Positions 4,114 to 6,957 of a stretch of DNA of 6,957 bases are shown here, piece by piece. The DNA lies in the NCBI GenBank assembly GCA_964568425.1, contig CAZMPO010000037.1, forward strand, positions 1 to 6,957, given 5' to 3'. The notes beneath the pieces were generated by a model. The model saw only the letters and a list, made by a program, of their open reading frames with translations. It was not told the origin of the DNA and did not search any database. Positions within the stretch are counted from its first letter, which is position 1. Every line of letters starts with the position of its first letter. A program made the position numbers and the translations under genes. This DNA is from CAKSQF01 sp964568425 (lineage in GTDB: Bacteria; Bacillota; Clostridia; Oscillospirales; CAG-272).

Positions 4114-6498
4114 TCACCGAAGTCGGACGCCGGGCAGTGCATCATTGACCTCATCGACCGAGACTGCAACATATTCGTGTCCAAAGTTGATCGGAGATGA
4201 AAAGGCATCATCCGCAAGATATTTGTCGGGATTTTCGACCCCGCGATCTTTAAGCTCGCTTCTCAGCACGCTTTTGAACTCATAATTGAGTTCTTCATCG
4301 TAATAATCGTATTTTTTGAACTCTTTTCCCATCACGCGCTCGACCTTGTCAAGAGGATCGCTGCCCTTGGCTATGTATTTGTAGTCTGCCGCTTCAGAGT
4401 GCGGTACATCAACAAGGCAAGCGTGCAACTTCATGCGCATGTCCTTGTGCGTGCCGATCGCGTTCTTTATCGATTCCACGTCTATCGATCGATAACCCAG
4501 CACACGCGTGAACGCACACCATCTTCTGTGTTCGAGCCACGCAAGATGCTCCGCCTTTCTCTGCAGATCATCCCACATGTCTTTGATTTCGAGCTCGCCG
4601 GCTAATTTGTCCTTTTCTACTGCCACGTCCTTATCTGCGCATTTTGATCGTTTGATTACAGAACACTTTCTGAATGTGTTGCAAAGATTGTCGATGTATT
4701 CATAATGATCGCTGTCTTTTTCGGTGTCAAAAACAGATTGCTCGATCCAACCCAAAGAGAATACCTTGTACTGAGTATGTTCAGCTCTGGCAAGATCTGC
4801 CCAATAATTGTAGTTTGATGCCTCGTCTGTTCTTTTTTGGTTGGCAGCAATGTCAACCACCTTTTGGCTTGCCGAATATGCATTGCCGATCTGCCTCGAC
4901 CAATTGGTGTATTTTGTCATATATATGTTCCGACAACAATATATATCGTCAATATTGCCAAAAGCGTGCATGTATATGTTGCATTCGCCCGACTGACACA
5001 CGCTGAATCTCTTTTGCTTGTTCAAAGCGTTTGCTAGCTCGGGATCGAATACCGCATATGCGATCACCACTTTGCGGCTTTTCTTGATGCACTCCTCGCC
5101 GACAAGACAGCGCAGCTTCTCTGCGATCGCGATGTTGTCCGAATCACTTCCAAGCGCAATGATATAATAATCCGAATTAAGCAGTTCCTCTATGTCTTGC
5201 CAGTTACCGCTCTTCACATCCGCTTGCTGATAGTTAACCCGACAGTACGGAATTTCACAAACGGATGGTGTAGGCCCTGCAGTTTTCTTGATCTCGGGAT
5301 TTATGTAATCGATCTTCCCCCAAAATGCGTTCGCATCATCTTTTGATAAGATGTTGAATGTCGGTATGCAAGGCGTCTTGCAATCCTTTACCATCATTTG
5401 CCCGATCCAATATGCGTTCAGAAAAGCCTCCGTTCCGATCTGTCCGTTGCCGAATATTGTGACTTTCAGATCGTCACGATCCTTTTGACCTATAAGCGGC
5501 TCGTACAAGGGGACATCGTCGAACAGATTTTGCACCAGATTTCGATATCCGTTGACAGGGATCAGCGTGGGCTTTTTGCCGCCACGAAGTAACTTTTGCT
5601 TTTTCTCGTCGTTGAAACTCTTGTGTATGCGATTTTCGACCTGCACATATGCGTCGCTTTGCACGAAGAAATAGATAACCGAGTTTTTGACCTGCCTGAC
5701 ACTTTTGCCCTCGGTAAGCGCGATCAGTGCCTGAAGGTTTGCGTTTTCGTCCGCGTCCATCAGATAATACTCACGCTCGCCGAATATTCGCGCCGTAATA
5801 TGCTCAATATCGTCGCGAACGCAGGTCGCCCCAAACCGTTTGGCAGCGAGTAGAAGCTCCGCTTTCTTTTCGTCCGAGTCGCTGTCAACATATACATCGG
5901 TGAATATTATCGCCGGCGACATGCCGCAAGCGTTGCGTATGTCCCGAGCAAGCGCTACTGAGGTTTCGTTCAGCTCACTGAAGAAATACTTCTTTCTCCA
6001 AAAACACAAAAACGAAAATCTCATCCAGAATTTCGGGAAAATATTTGCTAAAAGATTAAATACGATTGCACCGCCGAGAATCGGGGCAATAATATTGAGC
6101 GCCGAGGCGTATACACCGTAAATATCGGCGCCCTCGCCGAAAACATCCACGATCATTTCTTTGCCACTTGCGATATACTCGGTGTAGTCCTCATCCATGC
6201 TGAATGATTGCAGAGCGTGGACGAGGCTGTTGCCGATCTCCTCGACCTTGTTAAGATCGTAGCCTCCATTGCAGATCATCTTTAGCCCGACCGCGTACCG
6301 AAGACTCCAGATCGCCAGAAAAACAGCTATTGACCAAAGCATAAGCTCGCGCCCCAATGGGGCAGGTCGGTATCGCTTGTCAAAGAATCTCCTGCATAGA
6401 TTGACACAAAACCGCAACAGGATCAAAAACATGATCAGCACCGAAATACCAACCAATACCGCAGCAACCGCCGCACTTGTTTTTCCCATTTTTGCCAC
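4114..6498 (-). CDS. Membrane protein with two Rossmann-like domains and a RyR-like C-terminus
   Basis: A 794-residue protein. Three hydrophobic segments (~9-32, 53-74, 128-153) and basic flanks (CRRFFDKRYR after the first, FPKFWMRF and RKK after the third) predict an outside N-terminus, a ~55-residue external loop and a cytoplasmic remainder. Residues ~168-285 form a first Rossmann-like domain (KKYFFSELNETS, AIIFTDVYVDS, YYLMDADEN). Residues ~343-480 form a second, with the dinucleotide-binding loop GNGQIG (350-355) and YYIIALGSDSDN. The end (~649-760) has AWLEHRRWCAFTRVLGY and KLHACLVDV, a divergent version of the RyR EH.RW...GW and HPCLVPY blocks. The layout recalls RCK/TrkA-N-gated channels, but no K+ filter is visible. 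GTG at 6498 or ATG at 6489 could start it; a GGTGG precedes the ATG. Its role is inferred to be ligand sensing at the membrane, possibly NAD-type. Confidence 0.8.
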   Translation of the reverse strand: MAKMGKTSAAVAAVLVGISVLIMFLILLRFCVNLCRRFFDKRYRPAPLGRELMLWSIAVFLAIWSLRYAVGLKMICNGGYDLNKVEEIGNSLVHALQSFSMDEDYTEYIASGKEMIVDVFGEGADIYGVYASALNIIAPILGGAIVFNLLANIFPKFWMRFSFLCFWRKKYFFSELNETSVALARDIRNACGMSPAIIFTDVYVDSDSDEKKAELLLAAKRFGATCVRDDIEHITARIFGEREYYLMDADENANLQALIALTEGKSVRQVKNSVIYFFVQSDAYVQVENRIHKSFNDEKKQKLLRGGKKPTLIPVNGYRNLVQNLFDDVPLYEPLIGQKDRDDLKVTIFGNGQIGTEAFLNAYWIGQMMVKDCKTPCIPTFNILSKDDANAFWGKIDYINPEIKKTAGPTPSVCEIPYCRVNYQQADVKSGNWQDIEELLNSDYYIIALGSDSDNIAIAEKLRCLVGEECIKKSRKVVIAYAVFDPELANALNKQKRFSVCQSGECNIYMHAFGNIDDIYCCRNIYMTKYTNWSRQIGNAYSASQKVVDIAANQKRTDEASNYNYWADLARAEHTQYKVFSLGWIEQSVFDTEKDSDHYEYIDNLCNTFRKCSVIKRSKCADKDVAVEKDKLAGELEIKDMWDDLQRKAEHLAWLEHRRWCAFTRVLGYRSIDVESIKNAIGTHKDMRMKLHACLVDVPHSEAADYKYIAKGSDPLDKVERVMGKEFKKYDYYDEELNYEFKSVLRSELKDRGVENPDKYLADDAFSSPINFGHEYVAVSVDEVNDALPGVRLR

Positions 6499-6503
6499 CG
6501 TTT

Positions 6504-6521
6504 CTTTCGCTTTGGCGAAAG
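6504..6521 (-). promoter_or_regulatory. Leader hairpin between ribosome site and start of the membrane-protein gene
   Basis: CTTTCGC (6504-6510) and GCGAAAG (6515-6521) form a perfect 7-bp stem with a 4-nt loop. On the minus strand the ribosome-like AAAGGAAG lies just upstream (about 6530-6523) and the GTG start at 6498 just downstream. Linear spacing would be too long (24 nt), but with the hairpin folded it falls to about 6 nt. This would favour the GTG start and could make translation depend on the fold. The alternative is initiation at ATG 6489 from GGTGG. Confidence 0.35.
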
Positions 6522-6579
6522 CTTCCTTTCTTTTGATTTCTGCTTGCTCCGTAACATGTGTAAAGTCGCTTTAGCGGGT

Positions 6580-6957
6580 TCACCAAGAGCCTCGATATTT
6601 TTTCAGCTCCTCTTTAATTTCAGACTGCTTTTCACGATTGCCGAGCTTGCCGTATGTGAACGCCAAGCTCTCCAATGCCTTCAGTGTGGCTCTGTGCTTC
6701 TTGCCAAGCACGGCACACCGGAGCTCATACACCCTTCTATATAACTCCAACGCCGTTTGGTGATCGCCGAGTTTGCCGTACGCGAACGCCAAATTGCAGA
6801 GCGATGTCAGCGTTTTTGGATTCTTCTCACTAAATATCTCGCAATGTAGCGCGTATGACTTTTCGTTTAGCTCGAGTGCTTTCTGATACTCGCCGAGACT
6901 TCCGTATGTGTATGCCAAATTGCGGAGTGCGGTCAGCGTCCTTGGATCCTTGTCACC
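6580..6957 (-). CDS. TPR-repeat protein, 3' part only
   Basis: The frame is open from the window edge to a TGA at 6580; the 5' end is missing. The visible 125 residues are two complete 42-residue tetratricopeptide repeats plus a final partial one, of the kinesin-light-chain type: P-x-T-L-T-x-L-x-N-L-A-x-x-Y-G-x-L-G-x-x-Q-x-A-L-E-L. In the last unit the pattern decays (NREKQSEI) before the end RGSW. Such repeats make protein-binding superhelices and often form the sensor arm of larger NB-ARC, protease or signalling proteins, so an effector domain may lie off the right edge. It precedes the membrane-protein gene by 81 nt on the same strand, probably in the same operon. I saw no internal start worth choosing. 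Confidence 0.85.
   Translation of the reverse strand, partial: GDKDPRTLTALRNLAYTYGSLGEYQKALELNEKSYALHCEIFSEKNPKTLTSLCNLAFAYGKLGDHQTALELYRRVYELRCAVLGKKHRATLKALESLAFTYGKLGNREKQSEIKEELKKYRGSW
6641..6957 (-). repeat. 126-nt tandem repeat encoding TPR units
   Basis: A block beginning CCGAG-(N)-TTGCCGTA-like on the plus strand recurs at 6641, 6767 and 6893, exactly 126 nt (42 codons) apart. It corresponds to the A-x-x-Y-G-x-L-G turn of each TPR unit. DNA-level similarity between units suggests recent duplication within the gene and potential for copy-number variation. Confidence 0.7.

Noticed and set aside
4047..4217. Longer RyR start at 4217
   Set aside because: It would overlap the preceding gene by about 100 nt and add a lysine/glutamine-rich stretch unlike the family; AGGAG sits correctly before 4046.
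4487..4498. 12-bp palindrome TATCGATCGATA
   Set aside because: It lies inside the coding sequence of the membrane protein (GYRSID), and CGATC-type words are common throughout these genes through codon preference.
1..6957. CRISPR array or retron/ncRNA
   Set aside because: A CARF gene made me look for one, but no short regularly spaced repeats or reverse transcriptase are present; the only regular repeat is the coding TPR array.

Overview
The window looks like an accessory region from a low-to-moderate G+C Gram-positive bacterium, most likely a gut or rumen type Clostridia. This rests on the protein families present, Shine-Dalgarno sites of the AGGAG/GGGGG kind, sigma-A promoters close to consensus, and tight gene packing. 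I cannot name the species. There are no rRNA, tRNA, CRISPR or transposase sequences in it.

Layout. (1) 56-960, minus strand: an XRE-type repressor and an ImmA/IrrE-type zinc peptidase overlap by ATGA and are driven by a consensus promoter that overlaps a 16-bp inverted repeat. At the extreme left edge, an extended -10 element points off the window. (2) 1138-3064, plus strand: a consensus promoter (TTGACA-N17-TAAAAT) leads into a GNAT acetyltransferase, an HTH protein and a von Willebrand factor A (VWA) protein. The 104-nt gap before the VWA gene holds a 6+6 bp palindrome and a perfect 15-bp hairpin that ends 18 nt before the VWA start. (3) 6957-3146, minus strand, convergent with block 2: the 3' part of a TPR-repeat gene, a 794-residue membrane protein with two cytoplasmic Rossmann-like domains and a divergent RyR-like C-terminus, a 93-residue stand-alone RyR-domain protein, and a broken CARF-nuclease gene of the DUF1887/Card1 type. 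A hairpin followed by TTTT separates the two convergent blocks.

How they may work together. Block 3 is the most interesting part. It combines domains (CARF, RyR, Rossmann, TPR) that occur in nucleotide-sensing conflict systems, with a membrane protein as a possible effector or sensor. The CARF gene appears to be decaying in two ways: a one-base frameshift near the N-terminus, and an in-frame deletion that fuses the end of the CARF domain to the last ~55 residues of the nuclease domain, removing the catalytic core. Block 2 is a coherent operon of a regulator, an acetyltransferase and a metal-binding VWA protein of unknown overall function. Block 1 resembles the repressor/anti-repressor pairs of integrative elements and prophages. 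No nucleotide cyclase (Cas10 or CD-NTase) is visible, so any signal source would lie outside the window.
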